A stretch of 64,000 nt of DNA, taken from the NCBI GenBank assembly GCA_034440635.1, contig JAOTON010001570.1, forward strand, positions 248,001-312,000, read 5' to 3'. Position numbers and translations under genes: made by a program. The stretch comes from Lepas anatifera. Taxonomy: Eukaryota; Arthropoda; Thecostraca; Lepadidae. The notes under the pieces are model-generated. The model was not told where the DNA came from. It saw nothing but the letters and a program-made list of their open reading frames with translations, and did no database searches. Positions 1-12,000 of this stretch are shown here, piece by piece; position 1 is the first letter of the stretch; each line of letters starts with the position of its first letter.

Positions 1-3000
1 ACAATAAAAACACACAACATTCACTTATTTATGGTAAAAAATCCAAGCTGTAAAATACCTATTTCGATTCCATATAATGCAAACTTTCGCTTATTTATGA
101 TATGATACTGTTGGATAGGTATTTTTAGCTCCGTAAATTTCCACAATTGAGGTGGCTTTTCAAGCGCTGTCGTAATGAACACGAAGCAACGAGAACTATG
201 GAAATAGACGGTAAGGATAACGATGGAAGGTGGGATACGACTTGGATAGGTCGTTGCTGCCCAAGGCGCCTGCGCCCGCTCTGCCGTGCTCCAGGGAGTA
301 TGCACTTGATTATGCTGGATAGGTATACCTTTGGAAGCTAAACCGAACCCCGCACTGGAAAAACGTGGTTGGGTGTTTGTGTTTGACATGCCCAGCGCCG
401 AGAGTGCCTATTTTCAGCCCAATCTGTTGATGGCTGTAAGGAAGCCGCCGCCTTTGTACTCACACGGCTCGGTCTGTTCCAAAAGTCAAACATAAGTGAG
501 CTCCTTTATCATATAAACCGTGCTCGACCCCATGGTCAGTACCACGCTCGAACGATTCTAGATTTTGAGAGGCACAGAAAAACCGTTTCAGAAAGAACTG
601 ATCTATGATAATGATGTGATCCCTTTTCCCTGCTCGACTCACTGACTGGCCGTCTCCTAGTCTGGGGGAGGGGTGACCGAGCCACCTCAGTCGAGGTGCG
701 TCCCGGCACAGCTCAGCCAGAACACCGTGCGGGGCGCGGGGGGAGGGGAGGGGTGATCCTTCTCTCAAGGTTTACGACAGCCCGTCCGCCGCCGCGGCGC
801 TTATCTACAGCCCCAGTGAACCCTGACCAAGGATAGGGTGTGTCTTCATGGCGCTCACGGCTCTGCGGAGCTGGCCCTGGGAGGCCGACTATGCGGTTGG
901 GGGTGGATCCGCCGCCGCGGAAGCTGCTGCTGACACGCACGCACACTGCGGCCGACAGCTCGCGCTCACATACCAGGGTCAGCTTTCAACACCGGCTGCA
1001 GCTCGCGATGCTCCAGTGGCGTTGCAAAAGCACCAGTGTCGAGGACTTTGTCCCTGAGATTGCAAGGAGTGTTGACACACGGTGTTTGATTGTGTGGTGT
1101 GACATGTTATCCCTGCGAACAGGCGGGTGGCTCTGGCTTGTGGCACAGGTTGATAACGGTCATTGAATTCGTAGATCTAGCGGTTCCTTATCAAATAAAC
1201 TTGTTTTCTGTTTGCTTTTCAAGTTCCTGCTAAACGGACCAACGGCCCAGACCTGCAACTAAAACATGGGTTACACTATAAATAAAACTGGAAAAGGGTG
1301 TTTGTTATTCGAATGAAACTGCGCAAAATTAACAGAATGTTCGGGTGGCCCATGAAAACGAGCGCACACGATGCGAAACCAGTATATTTATGCAAGTATT
1401 CCCGGGCCGACCGCAGGCAACTGCACAGGAATACGATACGGCCGGCGGGGGCACGCGGCAAATGTAACAGCTATTGCCAGCTCAAAAAATTCCCTGATAG
1501 ACTATTGGATGTGGTTGTTCACATCGGCTGCGGCGGCACTCTCCGCCCTGGCCGGCCCCGTCGATCCAGAGGCAGGAGGTGCCGCCGCACACACGGCACG
1601 TGTCAGGCCGGCCGGCTTCGTCCGCGGCCTCCCTACCACAGGACAACACGCACCAGGCCCAGAGCGTACACCGGATCACTCACAATATGTACAACCCAGC
1701 GATGCTGCGCCGCCGATATGTGACCTAAACCAGAACAGGCGGAGCTGTCAGCTGCGGCGGGCTAGCGGTGAGACAAGCACATCTCAAGCCAGGCTCGCGG
1801 CAGATGGCATGGCGGACTGGCGATTACTTTTATAGGATCGGAGCCAGCCGATCACATTTTAGAGCAAGGCAGTAGGTCGATACATGGTCCGAACTAATCG
1901 CATAGAGAGATGCTCCTTTCAGTGACATGAACCCCGCGCCTGCCGCTACCGCCCAAGCCCCTGGAAAAGGCACGTCAACAAAATGGTGCATATGGTTTAT
2001 TATTAGCTGCCGTGGGTCGGCCAGACGGGAGCACCCGTCACCTCCAGCGTCCAGCGACGCTGCGCACGTAGCGAGGGGGCTGGCCTCGGGCGACCCGAAA
2101 AGAACAGCACCTCTTACAAATGGGCGCGGTGCCCCAACCGGTTGAGGCCCTTTCTCGATTGATGTCAGTTTTAGAACTTTGAATTCGGTCACCGTAGCAT
2201 GAGAGAGAATGCCGAAATCTAGCCACTTGGGACAGCGCCTCTAGAATGACGCGTGAGGACCAACCCCATGTACAGCACGCTCCGCTGGCCAGAAAAACAA
2301 AGCCCCCGCAGGATGCTCCAACGCTCCCCTGCTGCAGCACTCGCGCCGCACCGTTCACGCACGCAAAAGCACGCACTCAACATCAATATGGCAAACAAAA
2401 TCACAAATGGATCGCAAATGGAGAAGGGATGAAGGGCGAGATTCAGGGAACTTGGTTTGAGCACTGTTTAGAAACGACAGCTACCCAAACTTGGGATCTA
2501 AAACATCACACACTCCACCTATATATAACCACGTGGGTCGACATGAGAAAACAAACTCCTGGCCGTGAATTGCAGCCACACGAAAACCACATCTAAATTA
2601 AAAACATTATGACCTCCGCATCACCAGGCAGAAATGAAAACGTGTCGAAATATCAACAGGTGCAAAAAGAAACTTTAATCATTTGTTCAACAAAATGACC
2701 ATGATAGTACCGCAACACCAAGCTAGCAAATGTGTCATAAAACCTTATATCCATGCGTAACACGAGTCAGGAAACATGCAAGCAGCAGTGGCAGTTGAAC
2801 AGCTGTACAAAGTTCGCACTCACACCGCTCTACAAAACGCCGCGCCGTTCACGGGTAACAAAGACAACGCGCACCACATTATATACCCTGTGATTGCCTA
2901 GCTCGCACAGTGGGCCGGATGGGGAGAGGCATTCGTTGACGATGTGATGGCCCTGGTTGACACGCACTGTTTGTACCTAGCTAGCAGCGCAGCCCAGGAT

Positions 3001-3270
3001 GCCCAGTCTGCGCGGACGATAACAGCGACCCGACCAAAACGCCACTCCAAACGACGACCAACGTCACCACCAAAGTAGGAAAAGGACAACCGAGCACATG
3101 TCATACAATCATCTATCACCATCGACTAGAAGAAGGGAGCTCGACAAGAAAAGATTAGTTTGTTCGCCACTGACTAGAGTCAATATCAATACTGCCACCA
3201 CATGGCTGCTTCCGCCGCCTGGCGGCCATCGCTGGAAGCTCAGACCGACACGGTCGCCGCCAGAGGCCCG
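1..3270. other. 3' flank of TDG, no gene recognised
   Basis: Only short overlapping open frames without recognisable domains are seen. The TDG 3' untranslated region must begin here. A minus-strand ATTAAA (plus 2674-2679) could be a poly(A) signal about 600 nt past the stop, but nothing else supports it. Two GC-rich patches (about 690-980 and 1530-1650) show no coding pattern I can defend. Confidence 0.5.
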
Positions 3271-6093
3271 CTAGAACCCACCGAAGCGCATGTCCATGTG
3301 CTCCTGTTTCAAGCGTTCGAGCACGGCCTGCTGCGTGTAGCCCTGGTGGTAGGCGGGCGCGCCGTACGGAGACGGGTAGGCGAACCGCGGGGCCGGCACG
3401 TGGAACCCTGCCGCCGCCGCCGCCGAGTACGGAAACGCCCCCGGGTGGGAGCCGTAGCCGGCGGAGGCTCCGTAGGCGCCGTACGGGTACACGCCTGCCG
3501 AGGCTGCCGACATGTTGCCCATTGCCGAGAAGCCGCCCATGCCGCCGCCCGGCACCGACATGCCTCCCATGGAGCCGACGCCGCCCATGCCGACGCCGGA
3601 GTTACCGGCCAGCGCGTTATACTGCGCCGGCGCCGCCAGGTTGGGTATCGAGAACGGGTTGTTCTGAGCTCCTGCGGTGGCCGTCTGCGGCTCCGGCTGC
3701 GCCGGCACGCTGCTGTTGGCCAGCGACATGACGGAGAAGTTTGTACTGGGGTAGCTGGCGGCTCCGGCGGCCGCCTGCTGAGTGCCGTAGCCGGCAGCTG
3801 TGGCGCCGCCCCACCCGCTGTAGCCGCCGCCGCCGAACTGCGCACCGGCGCCGGGGCTGGCTGAGTAGGCGGGGCCCGGCCGCGGGCCCGGACTGAAGGC
3901 GGCGTGCTCCGGCGTCGGCCGCTGCGGTGTCGGGTGCGCCGGGCCCGCTCAGCATCGCCTCCTGGCCGCTGAGACTCGGGATCTGGTCCACCAGCGACTC
4001 CAGGTCCGACAGTGATTTGGTGGCCAGGTCCGACTTGACCGGGTGCTGGGCGGCGGTGGCGAACCCGGCCGCCTGCTGCTGCGGCGGGAACTCGGCCTGC
4101 TGCGAGTTGGGCGTGTACGGGTAGTGGGCGGGCGACTGCTGCGCCCCTCCGGCCGCCGCGAACTGGCCGCCAGCGTCAGCCGGCGTGGTCGGGTTGGAGA
4201 AGCTCGGCTGGCTGCTGGCCACGCTGGCTGACGACGGCTCGGTGGGCTCGTCCTTCGGCAGTAGTGATGTCACCGAGCCGTCAGCGCCGTCCGACGCCAG
4301 CATGGAGGCCGGAGCCTCGAAGTCGGGCTGGCCCAGTGAGGGTGAGGTGGGCGGCGGCGTCAGACACAGTCCCGCAGGATCGTCGGGCGGCGGCTCGGCC
4401 TGCAGCGACGAGCACTTGTTGAAGGCGGCCGGCGAGCCGGGCACCACGCCGCCGGTGTGCATGCCGGGACTCTGTCGGTAGAGGGCGCCGCCCGACGGCG
4501 ACTGGCCGAACTGCGGCGCCGGCGAGCTGGAGAACTGGCCCGCCGCCGGCGACTGGCCGAACGGCGCGGCCGCCGCGCTCGGCGACTGGCTGAACTGCGA
4601 GGCGTTGGCAGGACTCTGGCCGAACTGTGCCGACGCTGGACTTTGGCCGAACTGAGGCGGGTTGCCCGTGACGGGACTCTGCTGGCCGAACTGGCCGTTG
4701 TTGGCCGGGCTCTGCTGGCCGAACTGAGCCGTCTGCGCGGGACTCTGCTGGCCGTAGGGCGCGGTGTGCGCCGGGCTCTGTTGGCCGTACTGGGAGCCGC
4801 CGGCCGCCGGGCTCTGCTGGCCGTACTGGGCCGTCTGCGCGGGGCTCTGGCCGAACTGACCGGGCGCCGGAGACCGGCAGAACTGTCCAGCAGCGCTGGA
4901 CGGCACGGGACCGTAGTGGCCTCCACCCGGGCTCTGTTGGTAGCCGACCGGCGGAGACGGCAGGCCTTGCTGCCGACCGTACGGAGGAACATGCCGCCGC
5001 CTCCACCGGGGAACGGAGCCCTGGGCGTCGGGTCGTCGCGCAGGCTCGGATGAGGCTGAGGACCCCGCGGGAACTGCTGATGCGACAACTGCTGCTGAGG
5101 ATGAGGGTGAGGGTGCTGAGGAGATTGCTGAGGCGGCGGCACAGCCTGCTGACGCTGCAGCTGATGCGGGTGCTGATGATTGGGGTGGGGATGCTGATGA
5201 AGGTGTTGCTGAGATTGCTGCTGCTGTTGTTGAGATAAGTGCGCCTGCTGCTGCAGCAGCTGCTGCTCCTGAGACATGGCCTGCTGCTGTGAGAAGTTGT
5301 GACCCTGCTGCTGCATGTGAGGCTGCTGAGACTGCTGCGGTGTCGGCAGCTGCGCCGCCAGCTGCTGCATCTTCATCTGCTGCGTCGGCTGTCCGTCCTG
5401 CTGCTGCTGCTGCTGCTGCTGCAGGTAGCTGGGAGAGAAGCCGCCGTGCCGGGAGAAGGCCGGGTAGCCGGGCGAGGTGAGAGCGGCGCCGTTCATCCCC
5501 GCCGCCAGCTGCTCAGACATCTCGTACATGGAGGAGAGGGCGCCACCGGCCGGTGGTCCGGCCGCGCCCGCCGGTGCCTCCTCCAGTTTGGGCTTCTTGC
5601 GGCGGCCGCGCCGGCTGCCATCGGCGGCCAGGTCGCCGTTCTGAGCGGCCGCCCGCCTGGCCGCCGGCTTGCGCGGCCGCGCCGGCAGCGGCACGCCGTT
5701 CTCGTCCAGGTGCACCTTGCGCGGCCGGCCTCGCTTCTTCTTAACCGGCACTGTGGGCTCCTGCAAACCGGCGCCGGGGCCGGGCTCGCTGGGCGTGGCC
5801 GCCACGGTGTCGTCAGTGCCGGTACCGGCGCCGATGCCGGGACCAGTACCAGCGCCGGTACCGGTACCAGTACCGCTCAGGACGGCAGCCACCGCCTCCT
5901 CGGCTGCCGCCTCCGCCGCCAGCCGCCGCGCCGGCTTCGGAGGCTCGAACATAACCTCCGAGTCGTCCAGCTCGGCGATCTCGCCGTTCAGATAGTCGCG
6001 GAACTTCTTCAGCGCCGAGTAGAAGGGCACCTTGTCGAGCGCGCGCGGCAGCTGAGCGCACCGCGCTGACGAGGAGGGCATCACCCAGATGTT
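3271..6093 (-). CDS. TDG: TDG last exon: [10 protein letters not shown] loop, AT hooks and long Q/SPA-rich tail
   Basis: The acceptor is gtcgccag (AG at 6094-6095). The exon opens [20 protein letters not shown], which holds the TDG insertion loop with the intercalating Arg, then [20 protein letters not shown] and the end of the core. An Ala-rich segment, a Gly-Thr repeat, the AT hook KKKRGRPRK (exon residues about 118-127), a second basic patch ([10 protein letters not shown]), eight Gln and long Gln/His stretches follow. Then come at least a dozen YGQQSPA or FGQSPA repeats, a PKDEP region and a Tyr/Gly/Ala-rich end finishing MRFGGF-stop. The sensible frame changes twice, a one-base loss near 4990-5000 and a one-base gain near 3950. 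Together they cancel (2,823 nt, 941 codons). Without the shifts the first frame stops at about 4360. Assembly error is the simplest explanation. Confidence 0.85.
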
Positions 6094-9000
6094 CTGGCGA
6101 CCAGCAGGAACACAGGGTTAGAACAAGGTCACGGCCAGTGGCACAAGGAAACACTTAGCTGTGTGACGTGACGGCTAAGTATGATTATTGCAGTGCAATG
6201 AGCATTTATGGATGGTTGCAACGCACTATGCAATACAAGAGGTTAAAAATGTCGCATAGAAGCAGTGCAGGCGGATACGAACTGTGAGCAACTGAACAGA
6301 AGGGGCTCACTCAACCGAGTTGTTGACATTCGCTCATTCCAGCCACAGAACAAATATGCATCTGACTGGATGCAGATCAGAACTTCTCAGACACCAGCCA
6401 CCACACCACACCACCCGCTATATGACTTTACAACGTATACCAGAATCCCTTGATGTTTGGTATGATAGATTCCAGTTGATATCGATTTCTAGAAGCTACA
6501 TATTCAAGATAGCTGGAAATCAAACCATCAGGCGTATAAAGTAAATTCCATCCCAACACGAAAACCCATGATGTGCGCATGAAGCAACGCACCCAAACGC
6601 AGTGACATCGGCGTTACGAAGCACGCCATATTCATCTACAGGGTGTTTCATAAAGAATGATATTTTTTAATTGATCATAATGCTGTTATAAATAAGTTGT
6701 TGTGGTATGATTTACATATCGTTCGAAAGATAATTTTGGGACATTTGCAATTATTTGTACTTTGATAGCTGTTTTGATATTTTTCTTGTTCAAAGTAGTC
6801 TTAAAAATGACTTGAAAAATGCTGTCTTCTTTCCTTCATCAAAAATGTTGGTAGAAATCACGCGCGTATCACGTGACAAGTATCACGCCAATGACACTGA
6901 AATCATTACATCGTCACTATGGTACATCACAATCCACACGCAGATTACCTTTAGGAATTAATTATAAGAAACGCACCTCTCAAGCTTAGGAAAGCTCGGG
7001 TCCAAGCAAGCAATCCCCAATTGGTCCATGTCCCTTGTTCTGCGGTGATCAGTGGGGTATTGTGGGCTGTGTCCGCCGCATCATTCATATGGAAGGTAAG
7101 CCAATGAGCCATATGGAGCTTGAGCCAAAAGTTTTAAACTTGTAATATTACTGTAGCTTTTGCTTTTGATGTGCATGCTCACGTGGACACAGTGCACAAG
7201 ACCCCACTGCTCACCGCAGAACAAGGGACATGGACCGATTGGGGATTGCTTGCTTGGACCCGAGCTTTCCTAAGCTTGGAGGTGCGTTTTTACAATTAAT
7301 TCCTAAAGGTAATGTGCAAGTGGACTGTGATGTACCATAGTGACGATGTAATGATTTCAGTGTCATTGGCGTGATACTTGTTACGTGATACGCGCGTGAT
7401 TTCTACCAACATTTTTGATGAAGGAAAAATAGACAGCATTTTTCAGTCATTTTTAAGACTATTTTGAACAAGAAAATGTCAAAACAGCTATCAAGTACAA
7501 ATAATCGTAAATGTCCCAAATTATCTTTCGAACGATATTTAAATCATACCATAACAACTTATTTATAACCGCAATATGATCAATTCAAAATATCATTCTT
7601 TATGAAACACCCTGTACGATGTTTTCTGACCACTTGAGCCCAAATTCTGATCAAGCAACCTATATTTGCTCTTTCCACGTTTCAATCTTCTAGCCGTTGT
7701 TACCGGCCCGCGTCTCAGCTGCTGAATACGCAACAAAGCGGTAAGGTTGGGAGTTACAAGGATGGCATCAAGAGCCTCGGGGAAAAATGAGCTGGGGACG
7801 GATTTCACACGAAACCAAGCCCATGGGGATTATTACATAGCGCATGTCCCCGGTCTTGATCAACAAAACCGTTTCAAAAACGGTCGAGATTATGTCAAAT
7901 AGGGACAAAATGCTGGACCCCTAACAACTTTAACAGTACAGCTAGACAGCGGATCAACTGGCACGCTGGAGAAATTAGCTGGCCGCGAAGACGCTCGCTA
8001 TTTTCTTGGTTAATTTGGGTGACAGTGCGGAGCAACTGGTCAATGATTTTGACATGCATCACATGCTGAGGGAGTGCGCTGTGGGGGCGGGCAGTGGATC
8101 CTGCGGCAAGACAGCAGCCGAGCCCGGTCAGACGACAGTTCAGGCCAGTGTCCGCCCCAGCGACAGCTGAAGAGGCTGCAGCATTGTCTTAGCACCGGGT
8201 CCAGTGTTCTGCAGCCAATGAAGGTTACCCGAACTCAAAAGCACCGCCGAAGGGTTCCCGTCTCATACACCGGAGGGCAGCCTAGTAAAAGGAGTGCTAG
8301 GAAGCTGTGACACGAGTCGCTAGCACAGGCTTTAATCATGAATCTGGAAAGAGCAGAAATAATATGACAGGTTCGATGTACGTGGTTGCCACAGCTGTGG
8401 AGAGATGCGACAGGTTGTATCGGGCTGACGCAGCGCAGACACTACGCCGCTGCAACCCCGTCCCGTCCCTTCACGTTCACACCGAGTAAACGCACACTCA
8501 CCGTCTGCGTTCCCTCAATCTTCTCCGGCTGTTTCCCAAACATGAACTCCTTCTTTCCGGAGAAAATCTCATATATTCCCTTTCCGTTGAACACGGCCAC
8601 TTTTGGCTGGAACAACTTCAACTTCTGTAACAACACTTTTCCACCTGAAACAGAAAGAGATGAGTTGTGGCATTTACCACAGGCATCGTTCAACTCCGAT
8701 ACTCACTAGTGAGAAAACGTCAGACGAGAACATATACAAATACACTCTTCAAAGATCCTTCATCAAACCATCAACAGCCTGCAATAAAATGACCGTTACT
8801 TGCATCTAGCATATACAAAATCTGAGTATTCATAAAGTTATACTTTGCTTACAAGCTTGAGCCCGCAGAAACACAGGTACACATAACTACAAATTCGAAC
8901 CTTTGATTGAGTCCAGGAGACGTACCTTCTTTGATCTCCCTCCGGGTTAGTTCCTGGCTGCCTTTAGTGGTGCGTGAAACAATGTTTGTGAAGCCAATCT

Positions 9001-12000
9001 TCAGCTCCATCAGCTTGAAGTCATCCTCCGCCTGAAGTGGCTCAGGAATCAGGCCCGCCATGTACAGACACTTCCCTGTAAGGAGACAGACAGAAGCTCA
9101 GGAATCAGGCCCGTCAGGTACAGACACTTCCCAGTCGGGAGACAGACAGAAGCTCAGGAATCAGGCCCGCCATGTACAGACACTTCCCTGCAAGGAGACA
9201 GACAGAAACTCAGGAATCGGGCCCGCCATGTACAGACACTTCCCTGTAAGGAGACAGACAGAAGCTCAGGAATCAGGCCCGTCAGGTACAGACACTTCCC
9301 AGTCGAAAGACAGACAGAAACTCAGGAATCGGGCCCGCCATAAACAGACACTTCCCTGTAAGGAGACAGACAGAAGCTCAGGAATCAGGCCCGTCAGGTA
9401 CAGACACTTCCCAGTCGAAAGACAGACAGAAGCTCAGGAATCAGGCCCGCCATGTACAGAGACTTCCCTGTAAGGGGACAGACAGAAGCTCAGGAATCAG
9501 GCCCGCCATGTACAGACACTTCCCAGTCGAAGGACAGATAGAAGCTCAGGAATCAGGCCCGCCATGTACAGACACTTCCCCTGTGGGGAGACAGACAGAA
9601 GCTCAGGAATCAGGCCCGCCATGTACAGACACTTCCCTGTAAGGAGACAGACAGAAGCTCAGGAATCAGGCCCGCCATGTACAGACACTTCCCCGTCGGG
9701 AGACAGACAGAAGCTCAGGAATCGGGCCCGCCAAGTACAGACACTTCCCAGTCGGGAGACAGACAGAAGCTCAGGAATCGGGGCCCGTCATGTACAGACA
9801 CTTCCCTGTAAGGAGACAGACAGAAGCTCAAACAACACTGATGGCATGTGCGGATAGACAGTAGAGGAGCGGCCGTGGCTCCGGAAACACGCACACCATT
9901 GTACAGACATTTCCCAGTGGCGAGAGACAACGTCGACGTCGCGACAGCACTGTGGAGAAGAGGTAGCGATTGAGCTCTAGACTCCGACTAAGAATAGTTT
10001 TTTTTATTCCGAAAGGTCCATTCTGATTCTTCCCAAGAGCAAATATTTTGAGCCGAAATCCAGACATAAACAGGCGCAGAAACACTCAGTGCCAGTCACG
10101 AATATGTCCTTTACGTGCTGACGAAATGATTTGAAAGCAAAACACAATAAATCAGACAGAGCGAGGAAGCCGAACATCAATATGCCTCATGGACGAACGT
10201 TCGCACTTTAACCGCACGTAACCCGCACCGACAAGGCTGCCCAAAGTCCACGCGGCCGCCGCCGCCTGGAAAACTACCGCGTGCACGTGTGCGGGTTCCC
10301 GGTAGCGCGCCCTTGGCGTACCCCGCCGGGCGTGGAGCGGCTCAGTCAGCTGCTGCCACTCAGCCGTGCAGCACCACGCCCCGCGGCCATCTGCCGCCCG
10401 GTGTCCCCCAGCAACCTGTTGCCGGGTGGTGTGGTGCAATGGGTCGGCCGAGCCCTCTCCAACAATGAGCACCGACAGACGCGTTGGCCTCACCCCGCGC
10501 CAGCCCCCGTCACACCCTCCCAATTAGCGGACAGAGCTCCACCAGACCCGCGGTGGTGCGCAGCTCTAGTGGCGTCACCACGGGACCACAGCTCCACCAT
10601 AAAAAACAGCGCGATTGGGGTGCGGAGAAAAGTACCCCCTGTCGGTACGAGAAGACGTCATTGCACAAGGTGACTGCGTGTGTTTACGTCAATTCGTCCA
10701 GATGCTGACATTTCTGCACTATTTCACTTGCTACCGGTTACGACAGTTCAAGGTGTGGCAACGTGCCGGGCACCAGCGCCGCTCATTCACACAGTGATAA
10801 ATTCAGAACACACCCTTTTCAGGAAACATTCCATGAACTTTCTTCACGCGACCAAATATAAACATCTTCACGGAATCACCTATTGCCCTTTCAATGGGGA
10901 CGATTTCTTGCAACAAGACCAATGGAACAAAATATCACATTTCTCAAATTGTTTACTTACAGAAGTGGTTGCCGGGGCCAGCGTAGTGATGACCTTTGTA
11001 GGCCGCGGTCATTCCTGGGTTGATCCCGATCTGGGGGGGGCAGGTCAAATGATGAAGCGGTCAAAAACGGCGTCTCCCCAAAGCACGGTCATCGGAACCA
11101 GGAAAGGGAGGGGGGGGCGTCTCACACTTTTCAACGACGGAAACAATTTCAATTTTAGCACAGCTTGCAAAAAAAGTTTGAAGTTTCTTCAGCAGTATCA
11201 GTGGAACGCAGCAGGAAACATTTTTCGGTTCAAAGTGGGTCAGCGAGGGGTTTAAGTTACACTGTCCCTTCACCGTTAACAGCCTTCTGCTTATTCAGAC
11301 TTAGTCTCGCCCTTTCGACCAGGCCGTGCCCCTGTCGCGGCCATCGTTAATGAAGTAATTGGTAGCTAATTGGCTTCAACCAATTCGGAGTGCTTTCGCA
11401 GACGGCTTTACCTGCCTTCAGATTAAGAATGGGGATTTATTTTCAAAATATTCCGGACCAGAAGATATAGAAAATGAACACATTGCCTTCAACACTCAAG
11501 TGCGAAGACTGTGGAAAAAACAACGAAGCCCTACATTTAAGATTTCCCATATCTACCTATGTCCAACCCTGAGACGTTACAACGTATCACAATCGCAATT
11601 TACGCAATTTGCATAAATCACGCCATAGGGAGTGGGATATCGAGTATTTTATACAACGTGGCTACCCACCAGGAACTCGAGGTTTCACGCGGTAGACAAA
11701 CAGAACGCACGAACAGAACGCAAGGACGGAATATAGCATGCAACAGCACCTCTCGTCCTTTTTTTGCTTATTTTCAACAATTAATACTGCCGCCCTACGG
11801 AAGAAAAACATTAGTCACGTTTTTTTCATTTTGAGATTTCGCTATCATTTAATGCAGAGAGACAAGCTGCATCTATTGATCGAATGATTTGACAAAAGTC
11901 GTAAAAAGTGAATTATATCACCTTTTCACATCAATTCCATGCATCCACTAATGTAAAACGAAACAGAAAAAGCGCTCTCCGGTAACACATTCAAACTTGA

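Noticed and set aside
3202..5995. Plus-strand open frames rich in Arg/Leu/Ala opposite the TDG last exon
   Set aside because: They are shadows of a GC-rich low-complexity coding exon on the minus strand.
9060..9857. Plus-strand repeat frames with [17 protein letters not shown]
   Set aside because: They are the antisense reading of the 56-bp array derived from the exon D acceptor; no gene.
10152..10673. GC-rich region with open frames on both strands as an extra exon
   Set aside because: Exons C and D join in correct phase with no gap in the TDG alignment, and no recognisable protein is encoded.
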